Part shown: positions 11,172-22,040 of the stretch, piece after piece
Layout: each line of letters begins with the position of its first letter
Numbering within the stretch: position 1 is the first letter of the stretch
Assembly (NCBI GenBank): GCA_013115145.1
Contig: JAAPAO010000367.1
Coordinates: 1-31,943 of the forward strand
Direction of reading: 5' to 3'
Source: Perkinsus chesapeaki
Lineage: Eukaryota; Perkinsozoa; Perkinsida; Perkinsidae
DNA: 31,943 bases
Made by a program: the position numbers and the translations under genes
The notes under the pieces: generated by a model
Told to the model about the DNA's origin: nothing
Database searches by the model: none
The model's input: the letters and a program-made list of their open reading frames with translations, nothing else

Positions 11172-13292
11172 TCAATCAATACCATTAGATTCTAATATAT
11201 AAACTAATAGTAATGATAATGGATATAATATTAATACAAATAAACCATTTAATAATGTATGTACTCTCTTTAATGCTATTATACCAATTATTAATTCAAC
11301 TATTATTATACTTATTGTTTCAGCTGTAAATGTCCAAATTAAACCTTTAATATATACTATTCCAAGGAATATCCCTAAACAGAATGTATTATTAATACAA
11401 GCTGCCCCTTCTAATGTTGATATTGCTATTGTCATATGTTTTTCACTTTTCTTCGTTGCATATGTATAAGCTGCTACCAATTCACTGGCATTACTTGCCA
11501 AAGGTGCAAGTATAAATGATATATAAAATGGATTAATATTACTACGTATACCGATCTCATTTAATATATCAACTGCTGGATCTGAGAATATTAATATTAA
11601 TATTGTACCTAAATATATGTCCTTAACAACAACATCAACAACAACAACAACCCATATTTATTATTACCAATACCCATCATATAAGCGGATCTTAATTTAA
11701 TCCGTTTTTGCTGTTCTTGTGGTGTTAAATCGGCCAAGTCCTCTGGTATATCATCCTCACCACCCTCATCATCCTCATCCTCATCATTATTACATCCCAT
11801 ACTTCTCCTTCTTGGTGTTGTTGGTATTGTTGTTAAATTATTATTATCATCATCTAATGTATTATATGCTGACATTCTACTATGATTATATTTAAAGGGG
11901 TATAATTTACAATCTTTTATATATATTATCATCATATTAACAAATTCATTAAAGTCAATATAACCAGAATTATCAACATCAGCTTCTTTAAATAATTTAT
12001 ATAATTCCTCCCCAGTTATCCTCTCATTCATATCTTTCATAACCATTTTAAATTCATCATAATCAATAGTATGATCTAAGATTATACGATACAATGATAA
12101 TAATATTATTATTATTAATAATACCTTTATTAACATCATAATAATGAAAGAACGGTCCTAATAACTTCCTCATCTAATCATTATTACTATATTAATACTA
12201 TATAATATATTACCTGTCTTATTTCATAACCATTACCACTATCACCATTCATTAGCGTATATTGTGGTGGTGTTATATCATCATCATATCCTCCTCCCTG
12301 CCCCTCCCCCTCCCCCTGCTCAGTTGTAGTAGTTATTAAACCATCCACTGCCCCTCTTAATGTTACTGTACCACGTCTTATACCTTCAATTCTTGCAGCA
12401 GCTATTATATCTTCATTAATACTCACTGACATTCTACTATCTTTATATTGTATTATTAAATAACAAATAAATGTTATAACACAACATATCTAACAATAAT
12501 AATTATTATTATTAATATATATCTTATTACCATTCCTATACCACTCCATATATGTTCTTTAATTGATTTATCTTTATATGATTCATTATATGGTTGTATT
12601 GATGCTGGTATCTACCATTTATTATTATTAAAGATATATATATATATTATTATTATTACTACTACCTGTATTATTAAATATAATAACGCAGTTATCATCA
12701 TAAAATATGCATTTTTACGTATTAATGGTCCAACACTAACACCAGTATGTGTTAATGATATATAATTTTTTGGATATAATTTAGACCAATTATCATTATT
12801 TATTTCATTAATTGGTCGCTTATAGATTGGTTTGCCCGAATTATTATCAATATTAACCCGACCACCTAATATACCCATAAACCATGGTATTGTTAATAAC
12901 ATTATTGTTGAACCAGCTAATGCACCTACTCCTACTGATAACTCATTTTGAGCATTATCTCCTAAACCAGAGTATAATACTATCATACCATCTGGTACTG
13001 CTCCTAATACTGGTAATACAATACTACCAACTATATTAGATAATGATGGTACTAATAATAATAATTCACTTCCATTTGATATAAGATTACTTGCTTTATA
13101 TAATATATAACCATATATTACTGTTAAAAATAATAATTGTGATATATTACCTAATAATACTAATAAACATAGATTAATAATACTAATACATTGACTAGGT
13201 TGTATAAAGAAAGTATCTCTATCACTAATAGATATCTCATTATTAGAATATAATAAAGTCAACATACTATTAATAATAATTATTATAAACAC
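11172..13292 (-). CDS. EF-hand Ca2+/cation exchanger, plant NCL-like (CaCA superfamily), 6 exons
   Basis: Predicted membrane antiporter moving Ca2+ against Na+ or H+. Exons: 13292-12666, 12611-12531, 12489-12214, 12173-12125, 12075-11668, 11608-11172, giving 625 residues. A hydrophobic leader is followed by the first alpha repeat with 'LGAVPDGMIVLYSGLG' and 'VGALAGSTIMLLT'. The central cytosolic part carries two EF-hands, DVNKDHTIDYDE (completed across a splice) and DVDNSGYIDFNE, both with intact Ca2+ ligands. Then 'LADLTPQEQQKRIKLR', as in plant NCL. The second alpha repeat is 'ILAPLASNASELVAAYTYA', followed by 'YPLSLLLVYIL'. The order alpha1 - EF pair - alpha2 is that of Arabidopsis NCL. 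The stop lies about 170 bp from the GRASP start on the same strand. Ion selectivity and membrane location are not shown by the sequence. Confidence 0.87.
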
Positions 13293-13337
13293 AACAATAC
13301 TGAAACATATACAGAAACAAGGACAATGACAATGATA

Positions 13338-13887
13338 CTATCTTTTAATATATTTAACCAAAGGCGCTATAGTTGCTATAGCAAATGGTAATCTAATAAT
13401 CTCACTTACTTCATTAACTGCTATCTAAATACAATATATAATATATATTATTAAATAATATTATTATTACCGCTATACCAAGCTGACCAAGTGTTGGATC
13501 AATATCTTTTATATATTTATCTAGACCTAATGAGCCTAATTTATTATGTATATAATTATATGATATATAATCATATTTTAAAGCTAAAAACCATCCAATA
13601 CCACCACCAATATATAATATACCATACCATAATATAAATGGTAAACCATATGATTGTATATAACCATACTAAGTAATATATAATATTATTATATTAATTA
13701 TATTACCATTCCTTTAGGTTTATTATATTTATCTTCTAATATTTTAACTCTATCTTCTAATTTATTAATTCTATCATTAACTGTACCTATTTATAAAATA
13801 TATATTAATATATTAATATATTAATATATTACAGAATCCTCTATTCAACCTATTAAATCCTATTCTACGTATTATTAATAACGACAT
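13338..13887 (-). CDS. DUF1279 / FAM210-like protein, likely mitochondrial, 4 exons
   Basis: Exons 13887-13833, 13786-13707, 13668-13471 and 13424-13338 give 139 residues. The N-terminus 'MSLLIIRRIGFNRLNRGF' has alternating Arg and hydrophobic residues and no acids, like a mitochondrial targeting peptide. A short coiled coil follows ('INKLEDRVKILED'), then a membrane segment around 'LPFILWYGILYIGGG', and the conserved C-terminus 'AVNEVSEIIRLPFAIATIA' ending in basic 'VKYIKR'. That order matches the DUF1279 family. The stop is only 45 bp from the start of the downstream exchanger gene. It faces the SPRY-like gene across a 161-bp divergent gap. The family call rests on motif memory. Confidence 0.68.
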
Positions 13888-14048
13888 AAACAACAAAAAC
13901 AACAATCACAGTCCATTAGTAATTATAAGAGTGGTCTTTGTAGAAAGCGCTCGCCCATCTAATCGATTATAATATAATTGTTGGTATTGCTGTGGGGGGG
14001 CTGGTGGCTTTGATGTTGTTGTTATTGTTGTAGTGTTATTGATAATAA

Positions 14049-15529
14049 ATGCAGGAGGTACAAATAAGGAATACATTTATTGAAGTACATTCATCAGATG
14101 AAGATGATGATGATGTAATGGCAGTAGTATAATATATTATATATATAATTATTAGGGTCTACCAAGGTCAACATCAGATCAAACACATGCAAGGAAACAT
14201 CCTATTAAAAAAGTAGTTGTAGCACCAACAATACAATCAATACCAGAAGATGAAGAAATAGACAATAATAATTTAAATAGAACAAAAGCAGCTATTATAA
14301 AAGATAATAATATACTTCCACCGGTGCCACCTAGTAATCCAGCTGTTGGATCATCAGTAAATGGGTAATATATTAAATATTATTATATATTATTATTTAT
14401 AATATTAGAATACCTGCTTATAATAGTTATGATAATTATTATATACAAGGACAAGATGGTGGTTATAATGATAATAGATATGTAATAATAATATATTATT
14501 ATATTATTATATTATTATTAGATTAATAATGATATATATAATAATACCGGTTATTATTTTAATCAACAACAAGTACAACAGCACGTACAAGAAGAAGATC
14601 ATCACAGAGCACAAAATAGACAAGAGGAATATTATCATAACCACAATCGTGGACAATCATCTTATTATCATCATAATAATAATCGTGATAGACGACATAT
14701 GGTGGAATATAATATAGAAGAAGTTAATGTTGGTAGACATTGTTGGCATATTGATGCTGAAACTATGGGTACATTATCCGATGATTTAAAAACATTTACT
14801 AAATTACAATATGAAGGTAGACTAAGTATGGTTACAGAAGAACAGATAAGGAGACATGGTAATAATAATATTAATAATATATTATTACTACTAGTAATAA
14901 TAGGTGTACATCGTTATATGGTATCATTTGATAAAGGTGAGATATCTCCAGCTGATGGTGTTGGTTATGCATTTAGTTCGCAATTACCGTGTAAGAAGAA
15001 TATACAAAAGTAATATCATAATGATAAATATATTAATTAGTATGATGATTATTAGGATTGATTCGATATTCTTAAATAGACGTGGTCATATATGTTCACG
15101 TACTCATTCGGATGTAAGTAGAAGACACGCTTTCGTAGCACCATTAGAAGAAGGTAGAGTTGTTGATTTAACTGTTGATGTTGATCGTTGTTTAATATAT
15201 TTTGGTGTTTGGTCACCACCACCAACGTTACAGAGGTAATAGTCATGTTGTCAATAATATAAACAATTAGTAATAGGCCCGATAAGTTAACTCCAGATTA
15301 TGTTATTAATAATTATCATCTATTAGCCTGTTCTACAGTTGAGTTTGGTGATGTTGCCTCTACATGTCGTTATGGTAATAATAATAAGGCATCATCATCA
15401 TCTGGACCACCTTCTGCTGCTGCTGCTATTAATAGTATATTATTATCAGGTTCAACAGGTCATTTCTGTACTGTATTAAAGAATACTAATGTTACTGTAT
15501 CATTTATATGTCCTGATGTTAAAAAATAA
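14049..15529 (+). CDS. Conserved protist protein with SPRY-like C-terminal half, 7 exons
   Basis: Exons 14049-14114, 14156-14364, 14409-14481, 14522-14858, 14904-15009, 15056-15235 and 15277-15529 give 407 residues. The first donor is ambiguous (14115, 14124 or 14127, all in phase). The protein opens with 'NTFIEVHSSDEDDDD', then a low-complexity His/Gln/Asn region, then a folded part: 'GRHCWHIDAETMG', 'MVSFDKGEISPADGVGYAFS', 'LPCKKNIQKIDSIFLNRRG', 'RVVDLTVDVDRCLIYFGVWS' and 'TVLKNTNVTVSF'. The alternating strands with a central 'GVGYAF' and a following 'DSIFLN..G' look like a SPRY/B30.2 fold. I recall similar proteins from alveolates but cannot verify this. The function is unknown. Confidence 0.7.
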
Positions 15530-15745
15530 TAAAAGTAATAATACAACTAGTACTGCTACTACTACTCATATCAACAGCAACAGCAGCATAATCCCTATTT
15601 CTTGCTACTACTGCTACTACTGATGTTGATAATGTTGATGATACTATGATTTACAGAAGTATTATGAATAGGAATATATTCTCAAAATAGTAAATTGATA
15701 TTGTTGTTGATGTTATAGTGTTACTAATAATAATATAGTATTATT

Positions 15746-16843
15746 ATGGTTGTTAAAATTATTAATGGTAAATATTGTAAATATATAAATAAAATAGTAA
15801 AGAATAATAATATTGGTATAATAACATTAGGAAATAAAGATAATAATGGTAATTATGAATGGGGAACTAGAAAGTGCGAAAATAGGTAATAATATTAATA
15901 TCAATAATTGGTATTATAATAATAGATTCACATTAATGATGTTAAATGAGTTAAATGATATGATAGATAATATATATAATGATGAAACTATTAATGGTAT
16001 TATTATAACACAATATCATGATAATAAGTAGTATTATTATCAATAATAGGAGTTTTAATATTAATAATAATAGGTTTTGGTCAAATGGTATTGATTTAAA
16101 ATGGTTATCATATAATAAAGATAAATGCAATGATTTGGTTATACAGCTTGAAAGGTAGTAGTATATAATAATAGTTTTATTATTATTCTCTCCATTAGTA
16201 GATTAATGAGTAATATATTAACAATACCTATACCCAGTATAGCAGTAATGACTGGTCATGCTACGGCTGCTGGTCTATTATTAGCAATGTCATGTGATTA
16301 TCGTATAATTTATAATAATAATAATAGTTATTATTTTATACCTGCTGTTAAATTAGGTTTATATTATACTGAAGGTGATACTGATAATAATAATAATAAT
16401 ATGATATATATTGATGATATATTATTATTAGGTATGATAGAGCTTATTAAAGGTAAAGTGAATAATAATGTAAGTAGAGATATGTTATGTTATTCAAAGA
16501 GATATAAAGGTATTGATGATATTAATAATGCTGGTTTAGTTGATTACATTATTAAATATAATAATGATATTGATAATAATGCTATTGATATAATTATTAA
16601 TGTAAGATATACAATATTATTAATAATTATTATAATTATTAATAGGAGTTAAATCCATATAATAGAACATCATTACAACATGTTAAGGCCAATTTATACG
16701 GTAATATAATAAATAATATGAATAATAATAATAAAAGAGAAGGAGGAGGAGGAGGAGGAGATATTCATGATGATGGGTGGCCCCTGGATTTAATGGGCTT
16801 ATCAAGTATGATGAATATGAAGTTGTTGTCCTCTAGTTTATAA
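15746..16843 (+). CDS. Enoyl-CoA hydratase/delta-isomerase family protein (ECI-like), 5 exons
   Basis: Crotonase-fold enzyme resembling plant-type enoyl-CoA delta isomerases used for unsaturated fatty acid beta-oxidation. Exons 15746-15885, 15926-16027, 16074-16154, 16202-16601 and 16646-16843 give 306 residues. Motifs: 'NRFTLMMLNELNDMI', 'FWSNGIDLKWL' (oxyanion-hole region), 'IPIPSIAVMTGHATAAGLLLAMSCDYRI' split over the central part, and 'AGLVDYII'. Poly-Asn insertions appear at surface loops such as 'YNNNNSYYF'. The C-terminus ends 'LLSSSL', which is not a canonical PTS1 tripeptide, so a peroxisomal location is not supported directly. The catalytic acid could not be assigned with confidence. 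Its end nearly abuts the small minus-strand ORF. Confidence 0.8.
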
Positions 16844-16847
16844 TTAT

Positions 16848-17015
16848 TTAATAATAATATAAGTAACCAGTATTTAGTTTATCAATAATATACCTTTTAA
16901 GAAGGCTGTCGTCGTCGTCGTCGCGGATAGCATGATAATGATTATTATTATCTGTCCTTAACATTAGTAGCATCATCATCATCAGCATCATCGAAACCAC
17001 CAGCGCTGCTTTCAT
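16848..17015 (-). CDS. Possible 55-residue secreted peptide
   Basis: This short intronless frame starts 'MKAALVVSMMLMMMMLLML', a good signal-peptide-like core of 18 hydrophobic residues after a Lys. It continues with 'RTDNNNHYHAIRDDDDD', 'SLLKRYIIDKLNTGYLYYY' and a TAA. The stop lies 4 bp from the ECI stop, so the pair would be convergent. The Met-rich core is encoded by ATG/CTG trinucleotide repeats, so the hydrophobic run may be a repeat artefact. A second frame of the same strand is also open over part of it. No homologue is recognised. Confidence 0.3.
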   Translation of the reverse strand: MKAALVVSMMLMMMMLLMLRTDNNNHYHAIRDDDDDSLLKRYIIDKLNTGYLYYY

Positions 17016-17107
17016 TCGCTGCCTTAAGGATGATGATGATGATGTTAGATGTTAGATGTGGTTATTAAATGATGTAATAGTATTATAATAATGTTGTCAT
17101 TAATATA

Positions 17108-18693
17108 ATGATGATTATATTTGGGGGTTGTTATAATAATAGTGTGATAAAAAGGAATATATATATTATATGTTTTATTATTATATTATTCATTTGTACT
17201 ATTATAATAAATATGGATATAATAAAATATTATGTAGTAATAATAATAAACATTAATAATATATTTAATATCATCATCTTATTAGACTACCACCGGTGAT
17301 GTCTATAATAATAATACATCATTAATAATTAAGAATAAAGATTATAACTATACAATTCTAAATAATAACGTATCATCATCATATCCATCATCATTAAAAA
17401 TGTAGTATTGATATAATTGTTGTTGCTACAGTTGTTGTTGTTGTTATTGTTATCAGTTATGTGTGGGATAATAATGATATCGATGGTAATATAATATATA
17501 ATATTGGTAATGAAGTATATGAATTACGTAAAGATGAATTAGATAATCCGCAATTATCACATAATCAATATTTACCAGAATTATTAGTAATAATAATACT
17601 ATGTATAATTGATATTATTATTATAGAGACTATACTATAATCGACTATGTAGATACATAGATCATTATTAAATCATCCATGGAGGGTTAATAATATATAT
17701 AATGCAGATATAATATTTGTACCTTATTATGGTAGATTAACCAAAGGAAAGGGTTTGGTAAAATATCGTAATACTATGATAAATTCAACATTAAATATAT
17801 TAAATAAATGTATTAATATAATTAATATGAATAATAAATATATACTTATGATACATTCTAGCACACGAGATTGGCCAACAATATTTAATAATAAAGATTT
17901 ATATAATTATTTATTAAATGATAATGTTATCGTTGCAACGTTTGAAGGTTCAAAAGGTGATGAACGAGAATATGCTTATAAATTTAATAAATATAAAGAT
18001 ATATCAATACCATATACTATACATTATAAATATATTATTAACGCATATAATAAAATTAATAATATTACCAATATTAATATAATAAAGAATATATTTATTG
18101 AATTGACCTGTTCATCATCATCTAATCCATATCGTAAATATATTGGTAAAATATTGAATAATTCTAAAGAACTATTTAATAAAAATATACATATTAATAT
18201 AATTAATAATAATAGTAATATTAATATAACAAGTAGTATGAATCATATGTTACAGAGTATATTTTGTTTGATACCAAAAGGAATAACATCATCATCAAGA
18301 AGATTATATGAAGCTATAATTAATATATGTATACCAATAATATTAAGTGATAATTTTAAAGTACCCTATACTAATTATTATAGACATAATAATGATATTA
18401 ATCATTATGGTATTGTTAATAGTAGTAAATTTATTATTAAATGGAACGAATCAAATATTAATAATTTAGCAAAATATTTAATATATAATATAAGTAATAA
18501 TACAATATTATCAATGCAATATGAACTATTAAAAATTAGAAATATATATATTTATAATAATCAACCACCATATTGGTACTATCACAATCATTATAATAAT
18601 AATGAAGATTATTATCATTACGATGCAACGCATGCATTATTAAAGGTCATTAATAATAGAATCATACGTTATAATAATAATAAAGTGACGTGA
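17108..18693 (+). CDS. Exostosin-family (GT47) glycosyltransferase, type II membrane protein, 4 exons
   Basis: Exons 17108-17233, 17286-17401, 17457-17586 and 17653-18693 give 470 residues. The N-terminus has one strong membrane span at about residues 18-35 ('IYIICFIIILFICTIII'), the signal anchor of Golgi glycosyltransferases. The exostosin domain starts at 'SLKIYVWD' (formed across a splice), then 'NADIIFVPYY', 'STRDW', 'VIVATFEG', 'FCLIPKGITSSSRRLYEAI', 'CIPIILSDNF' and near the end 'DATHALLKVI'. The S-R-R-x-Y-E-A-I and C-I-P-I-I-L-S-D elements are the donor-binding signature. Donor and acceptor sugars cannot be predicted. The codons are strongly AT-rich, giving Asn/Ile enrichment. Confidence 0.85.
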
Positions 18694-18812
18694 ATAACAA
18701 TGACAACCATCATCATCATCATTACATCTGTGTGTTTGTTAATAATAGTCAATAACAAAATCATCTTAGTCATCATCAATTTTTAGTGTTATTACCATTA
18801 TGGTTATTATAA

Positions 18813-19324
18813 ATGTATAATAATAACAATACGAATAACAACAGCAGCAGCAATAACAAGAAGAAGCCTTCATTGAGAGGACATAATAATAATCCAATAA
18901 TAGATAGTGACTATTATTATAGAAGGATAGAGCAACAAGAAGAAGAAGAAGAAGAAGCTGAGTGGGGGTGTAACAAGAAGCGTAGAGTGCATTACCATGA
19001 ATCAATAACATCAACAACAGAGATGGGGGGGAGGTCGACGATGATGATGATGACGAAGAAGATGGTAAGGAAGAATAATACTAATAATGGAAATAATAAT
19101 ATGTATATGAATGATGATGAAGAGCAGCAGCAGCCACCGGATTCTGGTAGACGTGGTAGTAGTAATAATAATTATAATGTTAATGTTAAAATAATCAAGT
19201 ATTAGGTATTGATGATAATAATGATAGGGGGATAAGTTATAATAATTATAATATGCTTTATTTATTACGACTAAATGCTGATGTTAGAAAAGAGTTACTT
19301 AGTAAGATACCTAGACAAGATTGA
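18813..19324 (+). CDS. Unrecognised low-complexity protein, 2 exons
   Basis: Exon 18813-19155 is joined to 19206-19324 (intron 19156-19205, GTAGTAGT...TATTAG), giving 153 residues. The N-terminus is Asn/Ser-rich, followed by a Glu run, a basic 'NKKRRVHY' that could be a nuclear localisation signal, a Met run, an acidic/Gln stretch, and a more ordinary C-terminus 'MLYLLRLNADVRKELLSKIP'. The C-terminal piece has helix-like spacing and is the only part likely to be conserved. I do not recognise the family. Splicing is supported by the better C-terminal frame; unspliced, the first frame stops at 19205. Confidence 0.5.
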
Positions 19325-19355
19325 GATTGATGATGATGAATTATTATTATTAATC

Positions 19356-19378
19356 ATATACTACTAGTAGTAGTATAT
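19356..19378. repeat. Perfect inverted repeat, 10-bp arms, 3-nt loop
   Basis: ATATACTACT, a spacer AGT, then AGTAGTATAT. It sits 31 bp after the stop of the upstream low-complexity gene and could form a 3'-UTR hairpin. In trinucleotide-rich DNA such a hairpin can arise by chance. Confidence 0.5.
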
Positions 19379-19533
19379 TATAACAATAATATGAATACGT
19401 ATAATATTATTAATTTGCATAATAATAATTAATTATTATCATCACTGTCATCATTGTTGTGTTAAGTATTATTATTAACTTAATTCCACCCCCAAATAGT
19501 ATTATTGTTATTTTACCCTCATTATTATTTATT

Positions 19534-19790
19534 ATGTTGTTGTCGCCTGACAGTGCTGCTGCTGGTAGTAGTAATAATAACGACCACGATGATGATGATA
19601 TATTTATTAATGCACAAAGGAATCTGGCTGATACATTTGTACCATCAGTAGTATTATCATCTATAATAATATTCTCATCATTGAATTTAATTATTATAGG
19701 TACTCTTACAACGAGATAATGAAAAAGAATATATAATATCATTTATTAATAAATCAACGTCATCATCAGCAGCAGCATCATCATCAGCAG

Positions 19791-19822
<32 letters not shown>

Positions 19823-21876
19823 GCAGCATCATCAACGAAAAGCAGCAGCAGCTTTACTCGGTCGTCTTCTCCTTGTCGTTCATTATATATATGTGGATGC
19901 CCTGGTAGTGGTAAAAGTTTAACATTACGTATAGCTATAAATGAATGGTTAATAAATAATAAAAATAAAGCTGATATTATTAATATTAATGCAATGTCAT
20001 TAAATCAACCAATTGATTTATTTACTAATATTGTGAGTATCTTTTATAATAATAATATTTATAAATTATACTGCTACCTGTTTATTAAAATTAGTTACGT
20101 GAAGCTGTCGGATTAAAGTGTATATCAACATCATCATTAACAACAACAGGAAGAAGCAGCAGTAGACCATATAGCCGCAGCAGCGGCAGTAGCAGTAGAC
20201 GATTAGGAGCATCATCATCATGTATACGTAATGGTGTCAGCAGGGATAAATCGGAATTGTTGGAGGAATCGGTATGTAATAAAATTAGGAATTAATAATA
20301 ATGTACTTATTATAATTATTATCAGGTGAAAGATATTATAAATGTATTAAATAATAAAAGAAAAAGAAGTATTATAGTTATTGATGAAATTGATGCTTTA
20401 CGTTGTAATAGTAATAATAATAATAGTGGTGGTGGTGGTTGTGGTGGTATATTATTATTGTAATAATTAGGTATAAATAATAGTAGAGGAATAAGTAATG
20501 ATGATGATGAATTATCATTATTACGTATATTATTTGATATGAGCCTTGTATGTGATAAATTAACAATAATAGGAGTTGCTAATACCATAGATATAGCTAG
20601 ACGATTAACAACCTCACCATCACCACCACCACCATCACGATTAATACCATACTGCAATCATGATGTAATAATAATAATATTATCTAATAATATTATTATT
20701 ATCCGACTTTTCAGAATAGTAACAATACTAAAATAGAAGAACTGATCTTTAAACCATATACACATGAACAATTAAAATGTATAATAAAACAACGTCTTAC
20801 AATTATTAAAGATAATAATAATTATAAAAGTGATTTAATTATTAAGGAAGTAGCATTAGATTTAACTTGTAGAAGAGTACTAATAATAATAATATTATAT
20901 AAAATTATTATAGCTTATTATTATTATAGGTAGCTTCTATACACGGGGATTGCCGTAAGGTACTAGATGTATGCAGAAGAAGTGTAATAAATAATAATAA
21001 TAATGATGGTGTATTAGAAACAATTAAGGTAGTAATAATAATCATCATCATATGTGAATATATCTACTACTTACATTATTATTAAGATACTTGATAAATG
21101 TTATAATAGTAAGGATAATGATGAAATTGACAAAACAATCGCGTTATTACCATTTCAACAACAGGTAGTAGTAATAATATTAATAATAATGCATTATTAA
21201 TATTATGTGTACAATATATTATTAGATGGTATTAGCATCTTGCTTAGCAGCAGCATCAGCATCAGCCACTAGTAGTAGTAATGATGATGGTAGTGTTGCA
21301 ATTAAAGATCATCATCATCAACAACAAGAAGAAGAACACTTTGCGTGGGGTGGTGATATTAATATTGATGATGTTAAATATCATTTAAATGAGTCATATT
21401 AATAATATTTTGAAGTAGTAATAAGAGTAATAATCAGATATATTAATAATAAAAGATTGAAGTCAATAAGAATATCATATGAAGTATTAAATGATCATTT
21501 AAAAGCAATAGCTGTAATAATAATAATATTTGTTATTATTATTATTGCTATACAAATGAATACATTATATCATCGCCTCCCCAGGCTACGGGACTAATAA
21601 CAATATCAACAGGGTCAGGATCAGGAGGAGGGAGTAGTCGTATAGTTAGATTACCACCAATACGACGTAAGAATCTAAGAAAGAGACAAGAAGGAGGAGG
21701 TGGAGGAAGAGGGATGACAAATGGTATAAGAATTAGGTATATATAATTGGTTATATTATTATTATGTTATTATTGTTATTGTTAGATTAATTGCACCTTT
21801 AGAATCTCTATTGCATGGCATATTAACTTGTAATGAAGAACATTTTCAACATCTTTATCAATTAATATCAAGATAA
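19534..21876 (+). CDS. CDC6: CDC6/ORC1-family AAA+ ATPase, DNA replication licensing, many exons
   Basis: Initiator-type ATPase that, with ORC and Cdt1, loads the MCM helicase. The first exon 19534-19647 ends 'FVPS' and joins in phase 0 at 19700 to 'VLLQRDNEKEYIISFI', the usual family entry. Then follow a Ser/Ala repeat insertion, Walker A 'ICGCPGSGKSLTLR', Walker B 'SIIVIDEIDAL', sensor 1 'TIIGVANTIDIARRL', 'IFKPYTHEQL', sensor 2 region 'GDCRKVLDVCRRSV', and a winged-helix part from 'LLPFQQQ' through 'ISYEVLNDHLKAIAATGLI' to 'LESLLHGIL' and stop. Low-complexity inserts separate Walker A from B. The lack of an N-terminal BAH domain and the size favour CDC6 over ORC1. Intron edges near 20460 and 21390 are less certain; one needs a GTCATA donor. 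Confidence 0.82.
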
Positions 21877-22040
21877 TGCTGTTATTATAATAATAATAAC
21901 TACTACTAATAATAATATTAGTAGATAAAATAATAATATGATAATGAAGATGATGCTGATCTATTTATGATATATAAAATCTTATTGAGTTGTTATAAAC
22001 ACAATACCATTAATTAATAATAGTACAATATCATTCAGCA

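Noticed and set aside
16880-17050. Alternative minus-strand frame with acidic 'GGFDDADDDDATNV'
   Set aside because: It has no start codon and no partner exon; the neighbouring frame with a signal-like start was preferred, itself at low confidence.
20322-20657. 111-codon minus-strand frame in the CDC6 region
   Set aside because: It is antisense to the Walker B and sensor 1 exons, which read clearly on the plus strand.
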